Source: Planctomycetota bacterium (lineage in GTDB: Bacteria > Planctomycetota > GCA-002687715 > DRQF01). Taken from it: a stretch of DNA of 47,810 nt. The position numbers and the translations under genes are program-made. Numbering within the stretch: position 1 is the stretch's first letter; each line of letters starts with the position of its first letter. This document shows positions 8,838 to 16,916 of this stretch, in pieces. The DNA is taken from assembly GCA_011369445.1 (NCBI GenBank), contig DRQF01000122.1, positions 1 through 47,810 of the forward strand, written 5' to 3'. The notes under the pieces are model-generated. The model ran no database searches, had not been told where the DNA came from, and saw nothing but the letters and a program-made list of their open reading frames with translations.

Positions 8838-9596
8838 TCACTTCAGCCGCCGATACTCGAGCACGGAGACATTCAGAAACGCGAACATCGCCGTGAACGA
8901 AAGGAAGAAGAACAGGTCTCGAAAGTCGAGAACCCCCTTCTCGATGCTGGAAAACCGCACGGAGAATCCGATGAATTTCAGTCGTTCCGACAGCCAATCG
9001 GGAGTCACGAGATCGACCGCCGCCGTGCCCGCGAACGTCAGGAAGAAACAGATGACGAGGGCTACGAGGAGTCCCGTGACCTGTTCCTTGGTGAAAGCGG
9101 TCGCGAACATGGCCACGGCGCAATAAGCTCCTCCGAGCAAGAGCGCGCCCACGTAACCGCCGATGATCGGCCCGGAATCGAGCCCATCCACGGCAACCCA
9201 GCCCACGGTCCAGGGCACGACGAGGGAAAGCCCCAGAGCCGTCGCAACGATCGTGACCATTGCCAGGAACTTTCCGATCACGACGTCGGAAGCGCGCACG
9301 GGCAACGTCATGAGGACCTCCACGGTTCCTGTCTTGTACTCCTCGGGCCAGAGCCGAATACACAGGATCGGAACAAAAAGTCCCAGCGCCACCGGGAAAG
9401 TCGCAAAGTAGTCCGTCAGCGTGGCCTCGCCCTGCAAGAAGAAGTTCCCGCGAAACCCGCTCTTCAGGTCCACCGAGGGCAACACGAAGAACAGGAATGA
9501 CGTGAGGAGCAAGAAGAGAAACAGGAAGGCGTAACCCGTCGCTGACGTGAAGTAGCTCACGAGTTCCTTCTTCCAGATGCAAAGGATTCGACTCAT
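8838..9596 (-). CDS. ABC-2 type permease (GldF-like)
   Basis: The 252-residue product has six membrane segments with the usual ABC-2 order: a cytoplasmic start (ILCIWKKELVSYF), a first helix (GYAFLFLFLLLTSFLFFVL) and an extracytoplasmic loop with the glycine-rich SGFRGNFFLQGEA. The sequence LWPEEYKTGTVEVLMTLPV is a strong ABC-2 signature and corresponds to the coupling region. It matches GldF-type permeases in size. The start codon overlaps the stop of the ATPase gene by four bases (ATGA), and the GldG-like gene starts ten bases beyond its stop. The likely role is the membrane channel of the transporter encoded here. Confidence 0.87.
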   Translation of the reverse strand: MSRILCIWKKELVSYFTSATGYAFLFLFLLLTSFLFFVLPSVDLKSGFRGNFFLQGEATLTDYFATFPVALGLFVPILCIRLWPEEYKTGTVEVLMTLPVRASDVVIGKFLAMVTIVATALGLSLVVPWTVGWVAVDGLDSGPIIGGYVGALLLGGAYCAVAMFATAFTKEQVTGLLVALVICFFLTFAGTAAVDLVTPDWLSERLKFIGFSVRFSSIEKGVLDFRDLFFFLSFTAMFAFLNVSVLEYRRLK

Positions 9597-10609
9597 TGGG
9601 CGTCATCCTCCAAAGTTCCGTCCGCCGCGACCGCCGAGACCGCGTCTGGCGCCTCCGACGGGGCGTCTCCCAACCGGACCTTTCCCCCCGTGAGGCGGCG
9701 AAAGACATCCTCCAGGGTCGTCTTCTTCCTCGAGGCTTCGAGAAGTCGGCTCCCGCGCTCGCCGGCCAGACGGGCCAGGGCGCCAACGAGGTCCGCGCCG
9801 TCCCGGCCCTCCACGCGCACTTCGAGCCGCTCTCCGGCACGCACCGTTTCCGAGGCCTGAGCCACCTCTTCGAGCGCGCGAATCTCTTCGATGGTGGGAA
9901 GACCCGCGCCTGTGAAGACCACGTCGTAGGCGGCGTCCTCCGCATATCGCGCCTCGAGTTCCGACGGGGATCCGTTGGCCACGATGCGCCCCTCGTCTAC
10001 GACGATGACGCGGGCGCAGGTCGCCTCCACTTCGGAGAGGATGTGACTCGAGAGGAGAACGGTGTTCTTGGCACCGATCTCCTTCAGTAGCTCGCGGATC
10101 TCGATGATCTGGTTGGGATCCAATCCGATCGTCGGCTCGTCCAGAATGACGAGCTTCGGATCGTGGACGATGGCCTGTCCCAGCCCCACGCGCTGGCGAT
10201 ACCCTTTCGACAGTGTCTTGATGAGCTTGTTCCGTTTCGGTGCCAGGCTGCAGACGGAGATGACGTACTCCAGACGCTCCTTCCGCCGACGACCGTCGAG
10301 GCCCCGCATGCCGGCCATGAAATTCAGGTACTCCTCCACGGTCATGTCCCCGTACAAAGGTGCGTGCTCGGGGAGGTATCCGATCTCCTCTCGAACCGCG
10401 AGGGAATCCGAGACGACGTCGTGTCCGGCCACGGTCACCTCCCCTCCGCTCATCGCCATGTAGCCGGTGATGATCTTCATGGTCGTCGTCTTGCCCGCAC
10501 CATTCGGACCGAGGAACCCCACGATCTCCTCGCGAGCGACGTCGAAACTGATCCCCCTGACCGCGTGGAACGGGCCGTAGAACTTGTGCAGATCACGGAC
10601 GCTCAACAT
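9593..10609 (-). CDS. ABC transporter ATP-binding protein (GldA-like)
   Basis: The 338-residue protein carries a complete nucleotide-binding domain: Walker A GPNGAGKTT at about 34-42, a Q-loop region (IGYLPEHAPLYGDMTV), the signature sequence as LSKGYRQRVGLGQA, Walker B LVILDEPTIGLDP and the switch histidine in LLSSHILSEVE. The signature LSKGYRQ rather than LSGGQ is common in the ABC-2/GldA branch. After about residue 220 there is an extra C-terminal domain with VEGRDGADLVGAL, as in other exporters of this kind. A good GGAGGAG precedes the ATG. It powers the permease and GldG-like partners in the same operon. Confidence 0.92.
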   Translation of the reverse strand: MLSVRDLHKFYGPFHAVRGISFDVAREEIVGFLGPNGAGKTTTMKIITGYMAMSGGEVTVAGHDVVSDSLAVREEIGYLPEHAPLYGDMTVEEYLNFMAGMRGLDGRRRKERLEYVISVCSLAPKRNKLIKTLSKGYRQRVGLGQAIVHDPKLVILDEPTIGLDPNQIIEIRELLKEIGAKNTVLLSSHILSEVEATCARVIVVDEGRIVANGSPSELEARYAEDAAYDVVFTGAGLPTIEEIRALEEVAQASETVRAGERLEVRVEGRDGADLVGALARLAGERGSRLLEASRKKTTLEDVFRRLTGGKVRLGDAPSEAPDAVSAVAADGTLEDDAQ

Positions 10610-10624
10610 GCGTTTTCTCCTCCA

Positions 10625-10912
10625 TCAACTCGTGGGTGCGATCCTGAAGGGGCCGATCGGCCCCGCCGCGTCCTCGGCACACTCCACGTCCACCGCATCG
10701 ACACGGGCGTGGGGAGGGCCCTCCCTGATCCTTTCGAGCAAGCTATCCACGGCCTCGGGCTCACCGACGAGCAAACATTCCACGGTTCCATCTGCGCGGT
10801 TTCGTACCCATCCTTCGACACCGAGGGCCTGTGCATTCTCTCGGACGAACCAACGGAATCCTACGCCCTGAACGCGTCCGGTTGCAACCACTCGAAGACG
10901 CCGACTTCCCAT
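10625..10912 (-). CDS. acyP: Acylphosphatase
   Basis: The 95-residue protein matches the acylphosphatase fold. GRVQGVGFRWFVRENA carries the phosphate-binding loop with catalytic Arg20, and GWVRNRADGTVE carries the catalytic Asn38. The length is that of the family. The enzyme hydrolyses the carboxyl-phosphate bond of acyl phosphates in the cytoplasm. It lies one base after the PQQ-like gene and 15 bases before the ATPase gene, so it is probably co-transcribed with the ABC system, although no functional link is known. Confidence 0.93.
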   Translation of the reverse strand: MGSRRLRVVATGRVQGVGFRWFVRENAQALGVEGWVRNRADGTVECLLVGEPEAVDSLLERIREGPPHARVDAVDVECAEDAAGPIGPFRIAPTS

Positions 10913-10913
10913 C

Positions 10914-12149
10914 TCAGCGGAAGGCGCTCACCCGCCCCTTGCCGTCGCAGATGTAGACCAGACCGTCGATGAGCACGGGGCTACTCCAGGACGCCGCCCC
11001 GTAGTTGGCCTCCCACGCCAGCTCGCCGTTCTCCAATCTGATCGCAAAGATTCGCCCGTCTCCATTGGATGCGTAGACCAATTCCTTGCCCACGCAAGGT
11101 GACGCCACGCCGGGCTTCTCCATGTTGTACCGCCATTTCTCCTCGCCGGTGATCGCATCGAAGCAAAACAGCAGGCGGTTGATGATCACCATCACCTGGC
11201 GCTTCCAAACGCCGATCCCCTGCTGGTGCTGGGCGGTACACGGCTGGTGCCATCGGACATTCCCGCGGAGGAGGTCGACGGACATGAACTTTCGACCCGT
11301 GGCGCAAAAATAGGCGCTGCCGAAGGCGATGGCGGGCGATCCGGTGGAGCGATAGCCGATCTCGAAGGCGGCGATCAGCTTGCCCGTTTCCAGGTCGACT
11401 TTGCGGAGAAACTTGTCGTGGGCCGGGAAGATGACTTGGCCGCCTCGCGTGACGGCGGCCGAGGACCCCACAAAGTCGCCGGTCTCGAACTTCCAGATGG
11501 TCTTGCCGTTGGAGGGATCGAGGCAGTAGAGGTTGCGATCATTGCAGCCGATGAGCAGCTTGCCCTTGGCCAGACGTGGGGACGAGTAGACATCGTTGGG
11601 AAACTCCCTCTCCCACGCCACCGATCCGTCTGCGACGTTGAAGGCCGTGAGGATTCCCTGCTGCGTGGCTATGTACAGGTGCTCGTCGTCGACACAGGGG
11701 TTGCTGAACGAATAGACCTGCTCGGCCTTCACCGCGGTTCCATCGAGAGCAGGCGCCAAATCCGAAGGGGGCTTCGCCTTCTTCTCCTTGGGTTTCGGAT
11801 TCTTGGAAACGCGCTCCTCGGTGCTCCACACGAGCTTCCCCGTACGGTGATCCACGGCATAGGCCGAACCGCCCCAGTCGCCGAAGTACATCACTCCCTT
11901 GCGAAAACAGGGGGTGACGGTCACCCGATTCCCCGCCAGGAAGGACCAAACGCGCTCACCCTTGACCGCGTCCGTCGGGCTGGGAGAGCGCCCCGTGTTC
12001 TTGAGATCACCGCGCCACATGGGCCAGTCGTCGGCCGCCCGCTCGGACTGGGCGGACACGCCGTTCACCTGGACCACGAAGATCAAGACAAAAAGAGGGA
12101 GCCATCGGAGATCATTGCGGATCGGAATGGATCGAGCACACCTGACCAT
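10914..12149 (-). CDS. Exported PQQ-like (BamB-type) beta-propeller protein
   Basis: The 411-residue product has a signal peptide (LRWLPLFVLIFVVQVNGVSAQ, cleavage expected near SAQ-S at about 34). The mature part opens with DDWPMWRGDLKNTGRS, a common start for PQQ-like propeller proteins. Repeats of about 40-50 residues then follow, each with an A-V-D-x-x-T-G-K-x-x-W core (AYAVDHRTGKLVWST, LDPSNGKTIWKFETGDF, FAIRLENGELAWEANYG), enough for a propeller of about seven or eight blades. No quinoprotein catalytic site is obvious, so a structural or binding role is likely. A signal-peptide protein as first gene of an ABC operon suggests a periplasmic partner. AAGGAA lies upstream of the ATG. Confidence 0.85.
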   Translation of the reverse strand: MVRCARSIPIRNDLRWLPLFVLIFVVQVNGVSAQSERAADDWPMWRGDLKNTGRSPSPTDAVKGERVWSFLAGNRVTVTPCFRKGVMYFGDWGGSAYAVDHRTGKLVWSTEERVSKNPKPKEKKAKPPSDLAPALDGTAVKAEQVYSFSNPCVDDEHLYIATQQGILTAFNVADGSVAWEREFPNDVYSSPRLAKGKLLIGCNDRNLYCLDPSNGKTIWKFETGDFVGSSAAVTRGGQVIFPAHDKFLRKVDLETGKLIAAFEIGYRSTGSPAIAFGSAYFCATGRKFMSVDLLRGNVRWHQPCTAQHQQGIGVWKRQVMVIINRLLFCFDAITGEEKWRYNMEKPGVASPCVGKELVYASNGDGRIFAIRLENGELAWEANYGAASWSSPVLIDGLVYICDGKGRVSAFR

Positions 12150-12311
12150 GAATGCGTTCCTTCAATCTCAAGGGACCGTCAACGGACCGAGTGTAACCCG
12201 GCCCTTCCCCGACTTCGAATCCGAGGGGAGCGAAAGCCCGGGCCCTCCAGAGTGACCCTCAGCGGGTGAACTCGTCGCTGGATCTTCATCCGGTCAGGAT
12301 GGGGGAAGGGA

Positions 12312-12326
12312 GCGGTCTGAGACCGC
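12312..12326 (-). terminator. Dyad downstream of the PspC gene, weak terminator candidate
   Basis: GCGGTCT and AGACCGC are perfect inverted arms around a single G. The dyad lies downstream of the minus-strand PspC gene and before the PQQ-like gene. No run of T follows on the minus strand, so an intrinsic terminator is not assured; it could be an operator. Apart from this dyad I see nothing else in the 247-base gap 12150-12396. Confidence 0.35.
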
Positions 12327-12396
12327 CGGCAGGAGGAGAATCGACGGGAGCGGCGTGAGCGCACCGATCCTCCCGATCTCGGTGGGGCCGCCCCCC

Positions 12397-12726
12397 CTAT
12401 CCGTCGTAGACGGGGAGCAGGAACGCGAGAACGAAGTAGGCAATGAGGCCGGGAACGATTCCCGTGAAGATGACCAACAGGACCACGAGGAAGCGAAAGG
12501 TATCCCGCTCCATGTTGGCGGCGTCCGCAAGACCGCCCAGAACACCCGCGATCTCCTTACCTTCATTGATCTTGTAGAAACGAGGCTTGTCGACCTCGGC
12601 TTGCTTGACGGCCTTCTCCACGCACGAGCGGCAGGCAGGATAGCCGGCCAGATCGATGAGTTGGTCCACGTCGAAGGCGTCGTCGCAGAGGGAGCAGTGG
12701 GCTGCTCGAGCTGAATTCACCGGCAT
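12397..12726 (-). CDS. PspC domain protein with an N-terminal zinc knuckle
   Basis: I choose the ATG at 12726 because AAGGA lies seven bases before it; two in-frame ATG codons further upstream have no ribosome-binding site. The 109-residue product begins with a four-cysteine knuckle (C11-x2-C14 and C32-x2-C35), then a PspC domain with INEGKEIAGVLGGLAD, then one or two membrane segments at about 78-104 (FLVVLLVIFTGIVPGLIAYFVLAFLL). PspC proteins are membrane sensors in envelope-stress responses. The zinc head is an unusual addition. No pspA or pspB gene is near, so a standard Psp role is uncertain. Confidence 0.82.
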   Translation of the reverse strand: MPVNSARAAHCSLCDDAFDVDQLIDLAGYPACRSCVEKAVKQAEVDKPRFYKINEGKEIAGVLGGLADAANMERDTFRFLVVLLVIFTGIVPGLIAYFVLAFLLPVYDG

Positions 12727-12825
12727 GGCCAAGTCCTTCTCGGAGAGCAACTGAGTCGACATGGTAACCCATTCGGCCAACCCGGGGAGAGATTTTCGAA
12801 TCCTCCTCGGCTGACGTCGCGGCGC

Positions 12826-14625
12826 TCAGAGCCGTGGCCGCACGAGGACGACTTCGATCTCGCCCGCGCGGATCCCGGAGGGACAGGCGCCCAGAACATT
12901 CCACTTCCCGAGGCGCACAGTGGCGTGACCGCCCAGCTGGCGCAGGGTCGTCTGTGGCAATTCCGTCCCCACTTCCACCAACCCCGCCCCCTCGAAGGTC
13001 GGCGGCAGCCCGGCCGCCCCACCGGACAGTCGGCAGTCGTACTGGAGCATGACGCTCTCGCCTCGAAGCCGCAAAGGTGCCAAACGAATCGCCACGCCGC
13101 GAAAACGCACGCCCGGAATCGGCGCGAGGATGTCCGCACCCTGGGCGATCTCGACGGCGTTGTCGCGAATATAAGAGGATTCCCTGCCGGCGATGAAGTC
13201 GATCACCCCGCCGGGCTCCATGACCGACACGCCGTGAAAGCGCCGAAAAGCGTCCGGGGAGCGGAGGATGGTTCGGGCCGCTCGGTCACCCTCCCGGGCC
13301 GCAGCGGCGTAGACGTCCTGGGGAAGGGAGACGATGAGGACCTCCCAGCCAAGCGCCTTGGCCTTGACGTCCGTCAGCCCCCGAAGGAACCGTCGCACGG
13401 CCCGGTTTTGCTCCGGGCTCGTCAACAGCCAGAGCCAGTCGGACGTGGCTTCGAGGTCATAGAGGTTGGCCCCCCACCACTCGGGCCGGACCGATCTGCG
13501 AATGAAGTCGCCCAACTCCTCTTCGCTTATGAATCGATGACCGCTCTCATAGGGCGCCACCGCAGTGGGAATATCGCCATCCATCGCACGTTTGTCTCCC
13601 CAGGCCGCTCCCAGACTCACGGGAGGCATGACGAGGTAGGGCAGACAAAGATCACTCAACGGAAAAAGATCGACCGAGGGAATCGGCATCGGACCTTGGG
13701 GGGGAGAAGTCGCCCGTCGCGCACGGATCGCAAGGACCCGCGAGGAGTCCTCGCCGCCCAGGACGCATCCGACGACCAGAGCCTCACCGTCATCGAGGCG
13801 CCCGGATCCAGAAAAACGGGAGGTGCGCATCGACGGCAATTGCATCTTGCCCGTGCTGCGTGAGACGAAGTCCCTCGTAGCGAAGTCCTCGTCGATGCCT
13901 CCTTGAACTCTCAAGACGATCTTACCGTCGGCGCTGATGAGGGGGCGCACCGTGAGGTCGAGACCTTCGAACACGGTGAGAGTCGTGGGATCCACCGCCT
14001 CCGCCTCCTGGGCCACTTCCACGTCCACGATGCCGACGAAGGGTTTGCGAACCCCGGATTGGAGCCTCACCCTCAGCCCGGGAATCGTCGAAGCCCTGAG
14101 AACCCCATCCAGCACAGCGCCCTGGTCCTTTCCGGTCAAAAGGGCGTCCACTCGAGCCGCGGGCAACACAGGGCCGTTCGCGAGGAGGCCAACGAGTTCC
14201 GCCGGGCCCAACCGGAGGATCAGCGCCTCGAGGGCGATGGGCTCGCGTACCCGTAGAGTCATGCTCTCCAGCAGACTGCCGATCTTCTTCAGAACATCCG
14301 GCTTCTGGGAGACGACCAGGTGCCTTCCGTCCTCCAGCAGGCGCAGAGTGACCCCTTCCGAGTTCCAACTTTCCTCCGGGATTCCGTCGCGAATGATGGC
14401 GAGTAAGGCCTCAGGGCGTACGAGCATGCGAGGGTCGAGGCTCTCCCCGGACCGATCATTCGAGAAACGTTGGTAGTAGGCCGTCCAGATCGGGAGCCCC
14501 CAGAAACCGATCGGCGCATCCGAAACCGGCGAAATGAGAGGCGAAACGTCGAAGATACGGGTCTGCAGACCTCCTTGTCCGAAGGAGGTCGACGCCAGCA
14601 AGAAAAGCAGGAGGAATCGGTTCAT
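12826..14625 (-). CDS. Secreted protein with two similar secretin-like halves, function unknown
   Basis: The ATG at 14625 has GAGAAG nine bases upstream; a TTG at 14634 overlapping the previous stop is an alternative. The 599-residue product has a signal peptide (FLLLFLLASTSFGQ). Two halves (about 20-300 and 315-599) align with each other: both open with a short beta hairpin, then a FIRR/AIIRD helix region, a -LxLLEDGRHLVVSQKPD / -DWLWLLTSPEQNRAV strand-helix and an ALEALILRL / GWEVLIVSL strand. The pattern resembles the N-domains and fold of secretin-type proteins but lacks a clear secretin barrel, so it may be a periplasmic structural protein. It is the last gene of the sigma/anti-sigma operon. 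Confidence 0.6.
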   Translation of the reverse strand: MNRFLLLFLLASTSFGQGGLQTRIFDVSPLISPVSDAPIGFWGLPIWTAYYQRFSNDRSGESLDPRMLVRPEALLAIIRDGIPEESWNSEGVTLRLLEDGRHLVVSQKPDVLKKIGSLLESMTLRVREPIALEALILRLGPAELVGLLANGPVLPAARVDALLTGKDQGAVLDGVLRASTIPGLRVRLQSGVRKPFVGIVDVEVAQEAEAVDPTTLTVFEGLDLTVRPLISADGKIVLRVQGGIDEDFATRDFVSRSTGKMQLPSMRTSRFSGSGRLDDGEALVVGCVLGGEDSSRVLAIRARRATSPPQGPMPIPSVDLFPLSDLCLPYLVMPPVSLGAAWGDKRAMDGDIPTAVAPYESGHRFISEEELGDFIRRSVRPEWWGANLYDLEATSDWLWLLTSPEQNRAVRRFLRGLTDVKAKALGWEVLIVSLPQDVYAAAAREGDRAARTILRSPDAFRRFHGVSVMEPGGVIDFIAGRESSYIRDNAVEIAQGADILAPIPGVRFRGVAIRLAPLRLRGESVMLQYDCRLSGGAAGLPPTFEGAGLVEVGTELPQTTLRQLGGHATVRLGKWNVLGACPSGIRAGEIEVVLVRPRL

Positions 14626-14630
14626 GGAAT

Positions 14631-16235
14631 TCAACTTCTCGTCAAAGAGTCGGGTTGGGCGGGCATGCCGCTAGGCCGTCGCAGGAAGACAAACCCCTGC
14701 CAAGCGCGCCGCAATCGCTTGGGAGCCAGACGAATCAGACGCGCCCGAGCCCGGTGCCGTACGCGTCCGTCGACATCATCGGCGAGTCGTCCCAAAACGT
14801 CCACGGCCTCGATTCCACCCACGTCGGCGATCACATCCACAAGCAGCCACCGGATGTCGTCGCGGTCGAGCAGCCCGTAGAGCTCGGGCAACAGCTTTTT
14901 GGAAGCGGAATACCGCAGGGCGCACACATACTGCATCTGGTAGGGGTCGTTGCCCGCCTTGATCCGCTTCAGGTAAAGGGCCGCTCCCTCGTCACCGAAT
15001 CGGCGAATCGCCCGACCGAGCATTTTCAACTGACGGCCGGGGCGCGCCCAATCGCTCAGCCGAATCCGGCGTGGCAAAAGCAGAGCGGCCTTCGCGCCCC
15101 CGATGCGGCCGAGCGCCTCCGTGGTCGCCACAAGGAATCTTCCCTCGAGAAAGAACCTCTCGAGCTGCGGCAAGCTCTCCTTGTCGCGGAGAATCCCCAA
15201 CAATTCGATGGCCCGCTCTCTGTCCTTCTGCCGGGTCGCGCCTCCGAAGGCGAGGCTGCGGAGATGGGGAACGACGTCCGAGCGGGAGCTGATCGCGACC
15301 ACAAGACTCTCTTCCTGGCGCCCACCCACCCAGAGGTCGACAAGAACCTTCGCCCCCGCCGTCGAGCGCGCAAGATGCACGACCGCTCGCCGAAAGGCCT
15401 CCCCTTCGAGACGGCTCAATTGCTCCTCGAGCCGAATAAGGTCGCGTCGCTTTCCGAGCTTCATCCAGTGATCGATGGCCGAATCGACGGGATAGCCCGC
15501 GGCGATAGCCGGTCCGAGCAGCCCACGAACGGCGTCCACGTCGAGATCGGCGAGGACGTCCAGAGCGCGAAACCGTTCTTCGGCGGAGCGCGTGGTGTCC
15601 TGAACGAGATCGCGCAAGGCTCCGAGATAGTGCCTTTGATCCCGATTCCGTATCGCGGCCAGCACCGCCGGGAGGGCGGGCGTTCCCCGGCCTCCTCTGA
15701 TCCAACCGATCAGAGTTCTCGAGAGTGAACTGCCACAGGAGCGCAGACGGCGTTCGAAACCGATAAGACGCGGACGGATCTCGTCGTCATCAGGATGACC
15801 CTCCAGCCACTGGGCCAGTTCGCGCTCGACCGACGCCAATTCGGCGCTCGAATCCATGGCCGCGCCCACCGTGATCGAAGACCCCGGCGGATTCGGCGAC
15901 GTCTCGGCACGTCGGAGCCAGAGGGCTCCTCCCAGAGTCAGCAGAAAGCCGGCGACCAAAGCCGCAGCGGGGCGCACGAGCGACCTGGCCCTGCGCATCT
16001 CCTCACCCGTGGACATCCGGGCCAGGAGTCGAGCGTGGAACCTCTCTTCGTAGTTGCTTTCAAGAGGCGGCCCGATGTCCTTCTCGAGACCGTGGGCGAG
16101 GCGGCGATAGGCATGGACCCGGCTGCGGCATTCGAAGCAGGAATGCACGTGCTCCCGAAGGAGCTTCGCGCTCTGTTCGGAGAGTTCGCCGTCCATCCAG
16201 GCGGAGAGTTCGAGAGGTTCCGGGCAAGCCATCAT
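14631..16235 (-). CDS. Zinc-finger anti-sigma factor with a HEAT-like cytoplasmic or periplasmic tail
   Basis: The ATG at 16235 overlaps the sigma factor stop by four bases, so I reject the longer open frame, whose first 58 codons lie inside the sigma gene. The 534-residue product starts with a ZAS-type domain: C4, H29-x3-C33-x2-C36. A membrane segment lies at about 90-107 (AAALVAGFLLTLGGALWL). From there to the end is a long helical region with HEAT-like spacing (RALDVLADLDVDAVRG, AIELLGILRDKESLPQLERFFL). Normal anti-sigma factors are far shorter (about 80-250 residues), so the tail is notable; it may receive the signal outside the membrane. Confidence 0.75.
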   Translation of the reverse strand: MMACPEPLELSAWMDGELSEQSAKLLREHVHSCFECRSRVHAYRRLAHGLEKDIGPPLESNYEERFHARLLARMSTGEEMRRARSLVRPAAALVAGFLLTLGGALWLRRAETSPNPPGSSITVGAAMDSSAELASVERELAQWLEGHPDDDEIRPRLIGFERRLRSCGSSLSRTLIGWIRGGRGTPALPAVLAAIRNRDQRHYLGALRDLVQDTTRSAEERFRALDVLADLDVDAVRGLLGPAIAAGYPVDSAIDHWMKLGKRRDLIRLEEQLSRLEGEAFRRAVVHLARSTAGAKVLVDLWVGGRQEESLVVAISSRSDVVPHLRSLAFGGATRQKDRERAIELLGILRDKESLPQLERFFLEGRFLVATTEALGRIGGAKAALLLPRRIRLSDWARPGRQLKMLGRAIRRFGDEGAALYLKRIKAGNDPYQMQYVCALRYSASKKLLPELYGLLDRDDIRWLLVDVIADVGGIEAVDVLGRLADDVDGRVRHRARARLIRLAPKRLRRAWQGFVFLRRPSGMPAQPDSLTRS

Positions 16236-16828
16236 GATTCCATGAACCGCTCCACCTTGCGGCGGAGCTTCTCCCGAGCATGAAACAAATTGACCTTCAC
16301 CGCCTCGGGCGAGATTCCCAAGGCGTGAGCGATTTCGGCGTAGTCGAAGCCCGCCATGGCATGCATGAGCAAAACGGTGCGCTGTCGCTCGGGGAGTTCC
16401 CGAGTCCATGCCTGAATCCGCTCCTGCAGCTCATCGGCCATGAGCCTCGGCCCGGGCCGGTCCTCGTCGCGAGCCTGGGGCCCGTCGATGGGCAACTCGG
16501 CCATGGAACGGGCGCGACGACGCCCCGCCGGACGCAGCCAGTCGTTGAAATGTCGGGCGGCGATCCGATAGAGCCACCGCCGCGCAGCTTGGGGGTCGCG
16601 GAGGCTGTCCAGGGCCCGGTAGGCCTTCACGAAGACATCTTGGGCCAGCTCTTCGGCGTCATGGTGATTGCCGCACAGCCTCTCCAGAAAACGCCGGATT
16701 TCTCGGGCGTGGAGATTGACGAGCAGATCGAAGCGAACCCGCCGGTCCGTTTCGGGGTCGGCAACCTTTCGCTGCTTCAGTTGTCTTTCGATCCACCGCA
16801 TGGCGGCCCTCGTGACTTCGCTTTGCAC
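16232..16828 (-). CDS. ECF-type RNA polymerase sigma factor
   Basis: The 198-residue protein has sigma region 2 (about 35-98, with AEELAQDVFVKAYRALDSLR and WLYRIAARHFNDWLR) and region 4 (about 138-190, with ELPERQRTVLLMHAMAGFDY and a helix-turn-helix in IAHALGISPEAVKVNLFHAR). No region 3 is present, as expected for ECF factors. The first codon used is GTG at 16828, with no strong ribosome-binding site; the ATG at 16801, with AGGG before it, is a plausible alternative. The cognate anti-sigma factor overlaps its stop codon. Its regulon is unknown; autoregulation is likely but not shown by sequence. Confidence 0.88.
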   Translation of the reverse strand: MQSEVTRAAMRWIERQLKQRKVADPETDRRVRFDLLVNLHAREIRRFLERLCGNHHDAEELAQDVFVKAYRALDSLRDPQAARRWLYRIAARHFNDWLRPAGRRRARSMAELPIDGPQARDEDRPGPRLMADELQERIQAWTRELPERQRTVLLMHAMAGFDYAEIAHALGISPEAVKVNLFHAREKLRRKVERFMES

Positions 16829-16842
16829 CCCCTGGAACCATT

Positions 16843-16861
16843 ATCCACGACGGGCGTGGAT
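16843..16861. promoter_or_regulatory. Perfect 7-bp inverted repeat before the sigma factor gene
   Basis: ATCCACG and CGTGGAT flank the loop ACGGG, and the dyad ends 15 bases before the GTG start of the sigma gene. This lies in the only space available for the operon's control region, which is otherwise occupied by the terminator at 16871-16902. It could be an operator or a leader hairpin affecting translation. Confidence 0.45.
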
Positions 16862-16870
16862 CGGTTCAGT

Positions 16871-16902
16871 AAAGAAAAATGCCGAAATCGCGGTCATTTC
16901 GG
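16871..16902 (-). terminator. Rho-independent terminator after the deacetylase gene
   Basis: On the minus strand CCGAAAT and ATTTCGG form a perfect 7-bp stem around a 7-base loop (16882-16902), followed directly by a T-rich run (CATTTTTCTTT). It begins 14 bases after the deacetylase stop codon. This marks the end of the polysaccharide transcription unit and separates it from the sigma operon. Confidence 0.8.
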
Positions 16903-16916
16903 GCCAAGGGGGGGGC

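Noticed and set aside
14655-15728. Plus-strand open frame opposite the anti-sigma gene
   Set aside because: No domain pattern and no start signal; the minus-strand gene has coupling overlaps on both sides.
16236-16409. Upstream extension of the anti-sigma frame
   Set aside because: It lies wholly inside the sigma factor gene. The ATG at 16235 gives the standard zinc-finger start and overlap.
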